Notes under the pieces: generated by a model
Database searches by the model: none
The model's input: the letters and a program-made list of their open reading frames with translations, nothing else
What the model was told of the DNA's origin: nothing
Made by a program: the position numbers and the translations under genes
Origin: Candidatus Iainarchaeum sp.
GTDB lineage: Archaea; Iainarchaeota; Iainarchaeia; Iainarchaeales; JAAZKV01
DNA: 41,956 bases
Direction of reading: 5' to 3'
Assembly (NCBI GenBank): GCA_028690725.1
Contig: JAQVAR010000001.1
Span: 1-41,956 of the forward strand
Shown here: positions 1 through 8,308 of the stretch, piece by piece
How the letters are laid out: each line of letters begins with the position of its first letter
How positions within the stretch are numbered: the first letter of the stretch is position 1

Positions 1-628
1 CCCACGTATCTATTTTTCTTTCAAAAACCAAAAAAAAGTTATTCAAATAACTATTTTGAATTCGTGTATTAATAAATAATTTTTTAATTAAATCTGAACT
101 TTCAAATTTTTTATAATCAATCATATTAAAATCATATTTTTTCCAAGCTCTTCGCCAAGTAGCCCAACCCCAAATAGAAGCAGTATATGAAAAAAAATAG
201 TCTGCTTCAGAATACTTGTTTTTAGAAACTGGATTAAAACCACTAATATGCATTATTTTTTCATTATCTTTATATTTTTTTAATAGTTCTTCACAAAATG
301 GAAAAAAACTTTGACTGGGTAAACAATCATCTTCTAAAATTATTCCCATTTCCTCATTTTTAAAAAACCAAGTTATTGCTTGTGAAACTGCTTTTCCACA
401 ACCAAGATTATTTTTCCTAAAAAGTGTTTTAACATTACATTTCCAATCAATATTATCTAAAACATATTTTCTAACAGCATCAGTTTTTTTCTTTTCTTCA
501 ATATTTCTTGGACCGTCAGCAGCAACATATACTTTCTTTGGCTTTGCTTTTCTAATTTCTTCAAAAACTTGTTTTGTTGTATCTAAACGATTGAAAATTA
601 AAAATAAAATTGGAATATTTATAACCAT
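1..628 (-). CDS. Glycosyltransferase-like protein (HlpA-like, GT-A fold), 3' end outside window
   Basis: Reading the minus strand from the ATG at 628 gives an open frame that runs off the window edge (209 codons seen). It starts MVINIPILFLIFNRLDTTKQ, followed by VYVAADGPR, then NNLGCGKAVSQAI and a DxD-type acidic motif in GIILEDDCLP. This is the layout of GT-A nucleotide-sugar transferases often annotated as hemolytic protein HlpA-like. The ATG directly follows the TAA of the upstream FkbM gene (629-631), and GTTGATTAA precedes it, so it is probably translationally coupled as the fourth gene of the operon starting at 3130. Donor and acceptor sugars cannot be predicted. The C-terminal part is not visible. 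Confidence 0.75.
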   Translation of the reverse strand, partial: MVINIPILFLIFNRLDTTKQVFEEIRKAKPKKVYVAADGPRNIEEKKKTDAVRKYVLDNIDWKCNVKTLFRKNNLGCGKAVSQAITWFFKNEEMGIILEDDCLPSQSFFPFCEELLKKYKDNEKIMHISGFNPVSKNKYSEADYFFSYTASIWGWATWRRAWKKYDFNMIDYKKFESSDLIKKLFINTRIQNSYLNNFFLVFERKIDTW

Positions 629-1312
629 TTAATCAACTCTCTTAAAAAAAACAGAATTTCCAGTTTTAGCAAAGTAATCATAGTTTTTACTCTTTAAAAA
701 CAAAAAAACTTTATCTTTGAATAATTTATTAGATGATTCAGTAAATAATTCAACAATTATTACTTTTGGCCGATATTTTTCCCAATCATTTGATTTTAGA
801 ACATTAAAATCAAAACCTTCAGTGTCTATTGAAAAGAAATCAATTTTTTTATTTTTTACATATTTATCAAGAATAAAAGATAATTTTTCTAATTTAATAT
901 CAATTTCGCTAACTATTTTTTTAACATTTTTTTTTCTTTCATTTTTTACTTTTTCAGAAAAAGTATTCAATTGTGATTCTTCAAACATATAATATTTCAT
1001 TTTTCCAGATTCGTTTGAAATTCCAATGTTTAAATTAATATCTCTTTTTCTATATTTATCAAACAACTTTTTTGATTCTGGCAAAGGATCAATATTTATC
1101 CCAAACCACCCTTTTTTATAAAAATAATAAGTATTTGAATATTTTTTTGGATGATTTGCCCCAATATCAACATAAAAACCATTTTTTTTATTGCCAAAAA
1201 ACCTAGCTAAAACTAAATCTTCTCCTTCTTGAGAATATGATCTAACTGAATAATCACTAAAAATATCTCTAATTTTTACTAATTCGCCAAAAATTTTATT
1301 TTTAATATTCAA
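629..1312 (-). CDS. FkbM family methyltransferase
   Basis: SAM-dependent methyltransferase of the FkbM family, which methylates sugar or other hydroxyl groups and is common in glycan clusters. Counting from the furthest upstream possible start (TTG 1330), FYVDIGAN (about 52-59) is the SAM-binding motif I and DFFSIDTEGFD (about 164-174) is the second family signature. I place the start at TTG 1312 because GGTG lies at 1319-1322 with a 6-nt gap; the TGA of the upstream gene (1318-1320) lies inside that ribosome binding site, implying coupled translation. That gives about 227 residues, normal for a bare FkbM domain. It is paralogous to the gene at 7614 and shares long near-identical DNA with it around the motif I codons. 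The substrate is unknown. Confidence 0.85.
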   Translation of the reverse strand: MNIKNKIFGELVKIRDIFSDYSVRSYSQEGEDLVLARFFGNKKNGFYVDIGANHPKKYSNTYYFYKKGWFGINIDPLPESKKLFDKYRKRDINLNIGISNESGKMKYYMFEESQLNTFSEKVKNERKKNVKKIVSEIDIKLEKLSFILDKYVKNKKIDFFSIDTEGFDFNVLKSNDWEKYRPKVIIVELFTESSNKLFKDKVFLFLKSKNYDYFAKTGNSVFFKRVD

Positions 1313-1317
1313 TTTAA

Positions 1318-2205
1318 TCACCAATAACAACCATTTTCGACGTTTTTATATCCTTTTGGTCGCTCACTTTTACTAGGCCTAATCCAATATTTATTTATAT
1401 AGTTAAAATTTGATTCTTCCCATCTTTTTCCCTTTATACCAAATAATATTTGTGTTGCAGATCCTAAATGAATTGCTTTTTTTCCAATTTGTTTTATATA
1501 TGCTGCTAGTAGCAACCCATATGCCCCACAACCAATTATTGCGATATCAAAATCTATTTTTGATATTTCATCTTCCATATATTTCAATGCGTCAAACCAA
1601 TTTGAAAAACTTTCACAATTTCCCCCAATAGATTGAACAGATTTTAAAGTAATTAAATCAAATTTTGGTAAAATATTTTGATTCTCAAAAAGTTTTTCTC
1701 GTATTTTATATTGTTTTTTTATAGAATTTTCAAAAGGATAAACAACCAACACTTTTTTACCTTTTAATATTCTTGACCAAGGCAATTCATATTCCCATGG
1801 ATTTAAATCAGATAATCTAACTTTTTTCTTGTTACGTAATAAATTACTAAAATATAATTCTATCGTTGAAAATTGTCCATAAATATCAATTTTTAACATA
1901 TCTTCTAACATTCGATCATGAAACTTTTTCAAAAACTCATATTCAATTGGAAAAAAACCAGCATTATTTTTTAATTGAAAAAAATCGTTTTTATTAAACT
2001 TTAATTTTCCTTTTTCAATTAAATCAATTTTTTTAACAGCATCTAATTCCACACTACCAAATCTACAAATCATAATTGGTTTATCAGAATTTAATAATTC
2101 AAAAATTTTATCAGATACTTCTTGACCAGAATAGTCTACTGGCAAAACTAAATTTCTATAAATTAATCTTAATTTTCTCCCAAAATCATTTATCTTTTTT
2201 TTCAT
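1318..2205 (-). CDS. GT-D fold domain protein, putative glycosyltransferase
   Basis: About 295 residues. KPIMICRFGSVELDAVKK near the N-terminus (about residues 43-60) resembles the arginine/glutamate signature at the start of GT-D fold (DUF1792-like) glycosyltransferases. Later segments KKVLVVYPFENSIKKQY and IAIIGCGAYGLLLAAYIKQIGKKAIHLG look like a nucleotide-binding Rossmann half; the latter is typical of this family's conserved GxGxYG..A region. The start is ATG 2205, one base after the upstream TAA (2207-2209), preferred over an in-frame TTG at 2217 that would overlap that gene. Third in order from the window edge within a co-directional operon of sugar-transfer genes. The GT-D assignment is from remembered family motifs and the sugar is unknown. 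Confidence 0.6.
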   Translation of the reverse strand: MKKKINDFGRKLRLIYRNLVLPVDYSGQEVSDKIFELLNSDKPIMICRFGSVELDAVKKIDLIEKGKLKFNKNDFFQLKNNAGFFPIEYEFLKKFHDRMLEDMLKIDIYGQFSTIELYFSNLLRNKKKVRLSDLNPWEYELPWSRILKGKKVLVVYPFENSIKKQYKIREKLFENQNILPKFDLITLKSVQSIGGNCESFSNWFDALKYMEDEISKIDFDIAIIGCGAYGLLLAAYIKQIGKKAIHLGSATQILFGIKGKRWEESNFNYINKYWIRPSKSERPKGYKNVENGCYW

Positions 2206-2206
2206 T

Positions 2207-3130
2207 TTAAAAACCAAATTTAATCAATACTTTTTTCAAAAAAATTCTTTGTTTATTATTTAATAATTGACTATAATTATCCCTAAAATTCATTAAAAAA
2301 TTAATTTTTAATTTTTCTAAAAAATTTATGTTTCTACCTTTAGAATAATATTTCATATAAAATTTTGTTGGACCAGCACAATGCAAACAACACAATTTAA
2401 TTTTTTTATTATTTTTTTTCAAAAAACCAAAAGGAATTCCATTTTCAAAAATAATTTTTTTTGTATTATTTTCCATAATCATTCCTTGCGAAGCATTTAT
2501 TTGAGTATCATAAGTTTCACCATTAATTATTTTTGAAATTTCTCCAATCTTTTTTTTATTTTGTTTATAATATTCTGAAAGGGCCGTCATATCATTAACC
2601 CCACCAAAACTAGTTTTGAAAGGATAATTTTTCCAAAAATTATCAAGTATCATAAACATTTTTTTATTAGAATACAAGTTAAATAAAAATCTAGTTAATT
2701 TATTAATTTCTTTATAATCATTAACAAACATGAACTCACCACTAGAATGATTCGCAAGAGTAAATTTAAATTTATTAAACTTTTTAGAATCATTTGTAAC
2801 ATTAACAAAAATTAAAACATCAGAATCAAGTGTTAAGCACTTTTTTATTTTATTCTTTTTTAAAAATTCATTTAAAATAAACCACCTTTCAAAACAAAAC
2901 CTTTCAATTTCTTCATTATTGTTGCTCATATGTTTGTAAACTTTTTTAAATTCCAATGCAGACTTATCATAATTTTTTAAATCATAATACTCAACAAAAC
3001 TTGGATATTGAGTAACATTGTCTCCAACAAGAATTATTCTTGAATTTGGATTAAATTTTCTAGCATTTTCTAAAGCATATTTTAAATAAAAAGAGTCTCC
3101 TTTATGAATGAAAATTATTGGAATAGCCAT
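2207..3130 (-). CDS. Putative GT-A glycosyltransferase, first gene of operon
   Basis: 307 residues from ATG 3130 (MAIPIIFIHKGDSFYLKYAL). LTLDSDVLIF is a DxD-type metal/nucleotide-sugar motif, and N-terminal SRIILVGDNVTQYP and ERFCFERWFILNEFL fit a GT-A fold; I do not recognise the exact family. The reading frame stays open up to 3307, but that extension would overlap the divergent methyltransferase at 3163. The TATA-like box at 3153-3163 is 23-33 bp before ATG 3130, as expected for a leaderless mRNA, so 3130 is the real start. The upstream element at 3170-3177 is shared with four other promoters. The downstream genes follow with no gap or a few bases. Confidence 0.65.
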   Translation of the reverse strand: MAIPIIFIHKGDSFYLKYALENARKFNPNSRIILVGDNVTQYPSFVEYYDLKNYDKSALEFKKVYKHMSNNNEEIERFCFERWFILNEFLKKNKIKKCLTLDSDVLIFVNVTNDSKKFNKFKFTLANHSSGEFMFVNDYKEINKLTRFLFNLYSNKKMFMILDNFWKNYPFKTSFGGVNDMTALSEYYKQNKKKIGEISKIINGETYDTQINASQGMIMENNTKKIIFENGIPFGFLKKNNKKIKLCCLHCAGPTKFYMKYYSKGRNINFLEKLKINFLMNFRDNYSQLLNNKQRIFLKKVLIKFGF

Positions 3131-3152
3131 ATTAATAAAATATTGGGTTAAC

Positions 3153-3177
3153 ATATTTTTAAATGAATAAGGTACAA
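3153..3177 (-). promoter_or_regulatory. Promoter with shared upstream element (site 1, glycosyltransferase operon)
   Basis: On the minus strand TTGTACCT (3177-3170), then 6 bp, then the TATA-like TTTAAAAATAT (3163-3153), ending 23 bp before ATG 3130. It lies inside the first codons of the divergent + strand methyltransferase. Same architecture as the sites at 6046, 10328, 15105 and 27661. Confidence 0.6.
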
Positions 3178-3828
3178 AAATTATTGAGTCAAATTTTTTT
3201 GAAAATAAAAAAATTTTATCATAGTTTTTTTTATGATTATACTTTCGAACTAAAAAAAGTTTTAAAAAATTGTAATTCTGTTTTAGATGTTGGTTGTGGG
3301 AAATCATCTCCAGTTCAATTTCTTTCAGGAAAATGTTATTTGGTAGGAGTGGATAGTTTTAAAATAAGCATTAATAAAAGTAAAAACAAAAATATTCACA
3401 ATAAATATTATGTTATGAATGTAATGAATATTAATAAAAAATTTAAAGATAATTCATTTGATTGTGTTGTTGCATTAGATCTTATTGAACATTTGGAGAA
3501 AAAAGATGGAGAAAAATTAATTAAAATGATGGAGAAAATTGCTCGGAAAAAAATAGTAATTTTTACACCAAATGGATTTTTAGAACAAAAAGTATATGAC
3601 AATAATCAATTTCAAAAACATAAATCTGGGTGGACCGTTTCTGAAATGAGAAAAAAAGGATATGATGTTATTGGGATTGGAGGATATAAAAAATTGAGAG
3701 GAGAATTCGCACAAATAAAATACTCTCCCAAAACGTTTTGGGGTTTAATTTCAAATTTATCACAAAAAATATTTAAGAATTTTCCAAAATATTCATTTCA
3801 AATACTTTGTATTAAAATAAAAAAATGA
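3163..3828 (+). CDS. Class I SAM-dependent methyltransferase
   Basis: 221 residues. Motif I is NSVLDVGCGKSSPVQFL (about residues 38-54), followed by the acidic strand YLVGVDSFK and by FDCVVALDLIEHLEK, the hallmark of Methyltransf_11 enzymes. KIVIFTPNGF is the next strand. Likely methylates a sugar or lipid intermediate of the surface glycan, judging from neighbours only. The start ATG 3163 overlaps the divergent promoter of the operon at 3130, so opposing transcription could interfere. It is followed after 4 bp by the glycosyltransferase at 3833, making a two-gene operon. Confidence 0.8.
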   Translation: MNKVQKLLSQIFLKIKKFYHSFFYDYTFELKKVLKNCNSVLDVGCGKSSPVQFLSGKCYLVGVDSFKISINKSKNKNIHNKYYVMNVMNINKKFKDNSFDCVVALDLIEHLEKKDGEKLIKMMEKIARKKIVIFTPNGFLEQKVYDNNQFQKHKSGWTVSEMRKKGYDVIGIGGYKKLRGEFAQIKYSPKTFWGLISNLSQKIFKNFPKYSFQILCIKIKK

Positions 3829-3832
3829 TTTT

Positions 3833-4666
3833 ATGAATAAAAAAATTTTAATAATAATAGTTAATTATAAAAAAATTCAAGAAGTTGTTAATTGTATAAA
3901 TTCATTGGAAAAAAATACTTATTCAATTTGTTTAGTTGATAATGAAACTAATCAAGAAAATTATGAAATATTAAAAAAAATAAAAGATATTAAACTAATT
4001 TTAAACAAAACAAATCGCGGTTTTGCCGGAGGTAATAATGATGCTATTAAAAAATTTCCAAATTTTGATTATTATTTACTTTTAAATAGTGATACAAAAA
4101 TCGTTGAAAAAAATTGGTTAAATACATTAATTGAATACATGGAAAAAAACAAAGAAATTGGCATAATTGGACCAAAATTATTAAATTCTGATAAAACAAC
4201 ACAGAGAAGTTGTGGTTATAACACAATATTTGGAACTAAACCAATAAAAGGAGATGAAATTGAAAAAATTGATTGGATAAGCGGAGCAGTGTTTTTGATA
4301 AGAAAAGAAGTTATAAAAAAAATAGGTTATTTGGATGAAATTTATAACCCAGCATATTATGAAGAAAATGATTATTGTGTGAGAGCAAAAAAAGCTGGGT
4401 TCAAAATTGTTTATTACCCAAAAACAAAAATAATTCATTTCAATAAAGGAAGCCAAGAAAAATTGAATAATTTGGTTCAAAGAAATAAATTAATATTTAT
4501 ATTAAAAAATTTTCCACTTCACTGGCTTTTAATCAGAATTCCTTTTGAATTAATAGTCTTTTTTAGAGAATTTTTTAAAGAAAAAAAAATTCCAGAACAA
4601 TATTTTTTCATATTAAAAAATATTAAAAAAATAATAAAAAATAGAAAAAAAATTTATTTTTTATAA
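3833..4666 (+). CDS. Family 2 glycosyltransferase (rhamnosyltransferase-like)
   Basis: 277 residues. ILIIIVNYKKIQEVVNCINS at the N-terminus, LNKTNRGFAGGNNDAI, the DxD motif in LLLNSDTKI (about 83-91), then WISGAVFLIRKEVIKKIGYLDE and EENDYCVRAKKAGFK: the full motif order of GT2 transferases related to rhamnosyltransferases (WbbL/RfbF type). The acidic END motif supplies the catalytic base. Basic/hydrophobic C-terminus (WLLIRIPFELIVFF) probably sits at the membrane. Ends 10 bp from the convergent flippase gene. Confidence 0.85.
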   Translation: MNKKILIIIVNYKKIQEVVNCINSLEKNTYSICLVDNETNQENYEILKKIKDIKLILNKTNRGFAGGNNDAIKKFPNFDYYLLLNSDTKIVEKNWLNTLIEYMEKNKEIGIIGPKLLNSDKTTQRSCGYNTIFGTKPIKGDEIEKIDWISGAVFLIRKEVIKKIGYLDEIYNPAYYEENDYCVRAKKAGFKIVYYPKTKIIHFNKGSQEKLNNLVQRNKLIFILKNFPLHWLLIRIPFELIVFFREFFKEKKIPEQYFFILKNIKKIIKNRKKIYFL

Positions 4667-4676
4667 ATAAAAAAAA

Positions 4677-6023
4677 TTATTTTCTTATTTCTCTTACAAC
4701 CCTTAAAAAATTAAATGATTTTAATTGCATTTTAAATAAAAACCTTGTCTCTTTGAAAAACAAATTAGCAATATATGCAACAAAAAATGATGAAAATACT
4801 GTTGCTATTGCCGCACCATTAATCCCAAACAAATTAATCAAAATAAAATTTAATACAACATTTACTATTGCCCCCATTATTGAAGCATATAATGTTATTT
4901 TGTATAATTTTTCTGAATTTATATAGTTTCCCACTGCTGAACGCATTGACATAGCTAAAAAACTCCAAACAAGTATCGAAAGAACTACTCCGGCTGAAGA
5001 ATATTCAAAACCATACAAAAAAATGATTAAAAAATTTGATAATAAAAAAATAGGTAAAATTATTCCTAAAGAAGTCCAAGTGAATAAATCAAACATTCTT
5101 TGCAATCTATAAAAATACAATTTTAATGAACTTTTTTTAGAATTAATTAATGCTGGAAATAAAGAAAGCGCAATAGCCCCCGGTAAAAAATATGCGATTT
5201 GTGAAATTTTTGCAGCAACAGAATACAACCCAACTTGATATTCATTTAATAATAAACCAATCATTACTTGGTCAATACTTAAATAAATAAAAGCAAAAGC
5301 TGATGAAAGAATTAAAGGCCAACTCATTGATAAAAAAGATTTTGCTATTTTTTTATTAAATTGCCATTTAAATAAACTTTGTTTTTCTTTAAAATAATAA
5401 TATAATTGCATAACAATTGTTATTGTTGTATTAATTAGTGAAGTTATAACAAACCAAATAACTGCAAAACCAGAAACAATAAAAAATATTTTGAAAATAT
5501 TGCTTATAATAAGAGCTATGCTTGTAGATTTAACCACTTTTCCAGAATCTATTTTTGACTGAAAATAATTTCCAACTATTCCAAACGAGTTAATTATATT
5601 TCCAAACGCAAAAATACTAACCATTAATAATAATTCAAAATTTGGTTTAATCCAAGATATTATTAAAATCATTAAAATTCCAAAAAAACTACTTGAAATT
5701 AATTTTAATTTTAAAACTGTTCCTAAAAAAATATTACTTTTTTTTGGATTAGCAACTAACTCCCTGTGAAGAATAGTATCCAAACCAAGATTTATAAATG
5801 GCCCAAATAATGCAGTAAATGAAATAGCAAAGTTCATTAAACCAAAATCTGATGGCCCCAAATAACGAGCAACCCAAATTCCAACAATTAATGCAACTAT
5901 TAATTCTAAAAATCTTTCAAAACTAAGCCAACCAATATTTTTTACTATTTTTTGTAATATTGGGCGATTAGTAAATCTTGACCTTATTTTTTTTGGAATA
6001 ATTTTTTTTAGATAGTTAAACAT
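4677..6023 (-). CDS. Flippase, polysaccharide biosynthesis protein (Wzx/MATE-like)
   Basis: 448 residues with about 12-14 hydrophobic segments and a short basic N-terminus. GWLSFERFLELIVALIVGIWVARYLGPSDFGLMNFA (given here by its landmarks GWLSFERF and RYLGPSDFG) is the classic opening of Wzx-type flippases, and DQVMIGLLLNEYQVGLYSVA in the second half matches the internal repeat of the MOP/MATE-like superfamily. It would flip lipid-linked oligosaccharides across the cell membrane. ATG 6023 is leaderless: a TATA-like box at 6046-6053 and the shared TTGTAC element at 6060-6067 precede it. Single-gene transcript between two glycosyltransferase units. Confidence 0.88.
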   Translation of the reverse strand: MFNYLKKIIPKKIRSRFTNRPILQKIVKNIGWLSFERFLELIVALIVGIWVARYLGPSDFGLMNFAISFTALFGPFINLGLDTILHRELVANPKKSNIFLGTVLKLKLISSSFFGILMILIISWIKPNFELLLMVSIFAFGNIINSFGIVGNYFQSKIDSGKVVKSTSIALIISNIFKIFFIVSGFAVIWFVITSLINTTITIVMQLYYYFKEKQSLFKWQFNKKIAKSFLSMSWPLILSSAFAFIYLSIDQVMIGLLLNEYQVGLYSVAAKISQIAYFLPGAIALSLFPALINSKKSSLKLYFYRLQRMFDLFTWTSLGIILPIFLLSNFLIIFLYGFEYSSAGVVLSILVWSFLAMSMRSAVGNYINSEKLYKITLYASIMGAIVNVVLNFILINLFGINGAAIATVFSSFFVAYIANLFFKETRFLFKMQLKSFNFLRVVREIRK

Positions 6024-6045
6024 AATATAAATGATTAAATTGTAA

Positions 6046-6067
6046 GTTTAAAATGCTATTAGTACAA
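6046..6067 (-). promoter_or_regulatory. Promoter with shared upstream element (site 2, flippase)
   Basis: Minus strand TTGTACTA (6067-6060), 6 bp, TATA-like TTTTAAAC (6053-6046), ending 23 bp before ATG 6023. Spacing within the element and to the start is the same as at sites 3 and 4. Confidence 0.65.
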
Positions 6068-6091
6068 AAAACATTTCAAAAAATAGATTAA

Positions 6092-6910
6092 TTAACTATT
6101 TTTTCCAGCATCAACACTACAATAATTTCTGTAAAAACAAATTGGAATACTTGAAATCCCAATATCAAAAAACAAGTTGACTCTTATTTGAAAGTCACGA
6201 TCAGAAAAATTAACTATTCTATTTTTTTTGGGAAAATAACCATTAATATGTTTCCAAGCAAGTCTAGAAAAAGTAGAACCCGAATGAGTCATATTAATAT
6301 CATTATAATTTTCATATTTACTCGCATCCAAAGGAGTTTTGATTATTATTGAATTGTTTTTTGAATAATCTGAAGATTTTGCATTTCTTATAACTTCTTC
6401 ATCTGATTTTGCTAAAATACTTCCAAAACCAACCAAACCAAAAGTGGGATTTCTTTTGAATATCTTTTTTACTATACTAATAGCATCTTTCATTAAAAAA
6501 TCATCATCATTAAGAACCATTATCAAAGGAGATTTTGAATTTTTTACACCAATATTTATTGATTCTGCTTGACCAACATTTTTTTTATTAAAAATTACTT
6601 TTACTTTTTTAAAAAAAGAATTTTTTTCTAATTTTTTTAATAAATTATAACTATTATCTAGTGATTTATCAACAACAAAAATAACTTCGTCCGGTTTTTC
6701 GATTTGATTTATTATACTATTAAATGTACTTTCAAGAACTTGTTCATGACCATAACAAGGAACAACAATTGCAATTTTTTGATTTTTCAAAAATAATTTT
6801 GGCGTCTTTTTATTAATACTTTTAACAAATCGATTTACTTTTGCTTTTTTAATATCTTTGATTCCAAAAAATTGAATAATTTTTCTAGTATTCATTCTAA
6901 AAAAACCCAT
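6092..6910 (-). CDS. Family 2 glycosyltransferase
   Basis: 272 residues. After a basic N-terminal extension of about 45 residues, the GT2 core begins with IAIVVPCYGHEQVLESTFNS, continues VIFVVDKSLDNSYNLL, NKKNVGQAESINIGV, and the DxD motif in MVLNDDDFL. FSDRDFQIRVNLFFDIG near the C-terminus fits the ED-type acceptor region. The end is abrupt after NYCSVDAGKNS, so the protein is short but complete. It lies 4 bp downstream of the methyltransferase at 6915 and is probably co-transcribed. Sugar specificity unknown. Confidence 0.8.
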   Translation of the reverse strand: MGFFRMNTRKIIQFFGIKDIKKAKVNRFVKSINKKTPKLFLKNQKIAIVVPCYGHEQVLESTFNSIINQIEKPDEVIFVVDKSLDNSYNLLKKLEKNSFFKKVKVIFNKKNVGQAESINIGVKNSKSPLIMVLNDDDFLMKDAISIVKKIFKRNPTFGLVGFGSILAKSDEEVIRNAKSSDYSKNNSIIIKTPLDASKYENYNDINMTHSGSTFSRLAWKHINGYFPKKNRIVNFSDRDFQIRVNLFFDIGISSIPICFYRNYCSVDAGKNS

Positions 6911-6914
6911 AAAA

Positions 6915-7559
6915 CTAACCTTTTTTTATTACAAATATAAATTGAATTGCAAATAACCTTGGATATAATCTACAAATGATTTTTCTTAACTTTATTAGTT
7001 TATTAAATTTTTCAAAAAAACCAATGCCAGGAATAAAATCTGATTTTATAACAGAATAACCTGTGTTTAAAAATAATTCAGACATTGTTTTGAATGTAAA
7101 AAATCTTATATGTGTTTTATCCATTAAACCAGTTTCATAATAATCCCACTTGCCAAATAAATGTCTAATTCTTGAAGAAACATAACCAATATTTGGAATT
7201 GATGTAATTACTATTCCATCGTCACTTAAAATTTTTTTAAATTTTTTTAAAACTAAATCGGGTTGCTTAATATGCTCAAGAACATCAGCAAAAATAATTA
7301 CATCAAATTTATTATTATCAAAAGGCAATCCTTCAGAGTCTAAATTAAAAAAATTTGTTTTGTCTAAACGTTTTGAAGCAATTTTGATTGCTTTTGGAGA
7401 AAAATCAACTCCAAAAACTCTGCATTTTTTTTCTTTAATTAATTTTTCACCAAGTTTTCCAGTACTACAACCAACATCAAGAACAAATGATTTTTCTGGA
7501 ACTAAATCAAAAACATTTTTATTGTAACCATCACCATAATTAGTAAAATTTTCAACCAT
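6915..7559 (-). CDS. Class I SAM-dependent methyltransferase
   Basis: 214 residues from ATG 7559 (MVENFTNYGDGYNKNVFDLV). VLDVGCSTGKLGEKL (about 26-40) is motif I, VFGVDFSPKAIKIA the acidic ribose-binding strand, FDVIIFADVLEHIKQPD the Methyltransf_11 signature, and GIVITSIPNIGYVSSRIRHL the post-motif strand seen in glycan methyltransferases. The frame is open up to 7595, but those residues are hydrophobic and unlike the family, so 7559 is preferred. First gene of a two-gene unit with the GT2 gene at 6092; divergent from the FkbM gene at 7614. Confidence 0.8.
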   Translation of the reverse strand: MVENFTNYGDGYNKNVFDLVPEKSFVLDVGCSTGKLGEKLIKEKKCRVFGVDFSPKAIKIASKRLDKTNFFNLDSEGLPFDNNKFDVIIFADVLEHIKQPDLVLKKFKKILSDDGIVITSIPNIGYVSSRIRHLFGKWDYYETGLMDKTHIRFFTFKTMSELFLNTGYSVIKSDFIPGIGFFEKFNKLIKLRKIICRLYPRLFAIQFIFVIKKG

Positions 7560-7613
7560 CAAAATAATAAAAATAAGTTTGTTATTTAAAAGCATCTATC
7601 ACAAATAATTTAC

Positions 7614-8306
7614 ATGAAAATAAAGAAAAAAATGACTTTATTGATTGCACAAAACCTTACTCTTAGAAAAATATATAATTTGAAATATTCTTGTTTACAT
7701 TTTTTTGGATCACATAGTCAACATAGAGAAGATATTGTTATTGACAAATTGCTTGGTAATAAAAAAAATGGTTTTTATGTTGATATTGGAGCAAATAACC
7801 CTACTGGTTTTAATAATACTAAAAGATTTTATGAAAAAGGTTGGAGTGGAATAAACATTGAACCAAATGTTAGAGGTTACAAATTATTTTTAAAAGAAAG
7901 AAAAAGAGATATTAATTTGAATATTGGTATTGGAGAAAAAGAAGACACAATAACCTTTTATGAAATGGAACCAGATATGTTATCAACTTTTTCAAAAAAA
8001 GAAGCAATAGAAAATCAAAAAAATGGTTACAAATTAGTAAAAGAAAGAAAAGTAAAAATATTGCCATTAAAAAATGTCTTAGAAAAATATGCGAAAGGAA
8101 AAGAAATAGATTTTTTTTCGATTGACACAGAAGGATTTGATTTAGAAGTATTAAAAAGTAATGATTGGAAAAAATTTAAACCAAAAATAATTTGTGTAGA
8201 AATAATGCAAAACAATAGAGGAAAAAAAATAGAATCATTTTTAAAAAAAATTGGTTTTGAAAAAGTTCATCAAAACAATACTAATACAATATACAAATTA
8301 AAATAA
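7614..8306 (+). CDS. FkbM family methyltransferase (second copy)
   Basis: 230 residues. HREDIVIDKLLGNKKNGFYV then DIGANNPTGFNNT gives motif I, and EIDFFSIDTEGFDLEVLKSN the second FkbM signature. It is a paralogue of the gene at 629: NKKNGFYVDIGAN and KRDINLNIGI are identical, and the DNA coding the first of these differs at very few positions over about 40 bp. A basic N-terminus of about 25 residues precedes the domain. No clear ribosome binding site at ATG 7614, so the message may be leaderless. It converges with the fucose synthase gene 2 bp away. Substrate presumably a sugar hydroxyl; not provable here. Confidence 0.85.
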   Translation: MKIKKKMTLLIAQNLTLRKIYNLKYSCLHFFGSHSQHREDIVIDKLLGNKKNGFYVDIGANNPTGFNNTKRFYEKGWSGINIEPNVRGYKLFLKERKRDINLNIGIGEKEDTITFYEMEPDMLSTFSKKEAIENQKNGYKLVKERKVKILPLKNVLEKYAKGKEIDFFSIDTEGFDLEVLKSNDWKKFKPKIICVEIMQNNRGKKIESFLKKIGFEKVHQNNTNTIYKLK

Positions 8307-8308
8307 TT

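Noticed and set aside
3131..3307. N-terminal extension of the glycosyltransferase at 2207
   Set aside because: It would cover its own TATA box and overlap the divergent methyltransferase; family-like sequence begins at MAIPIIF.
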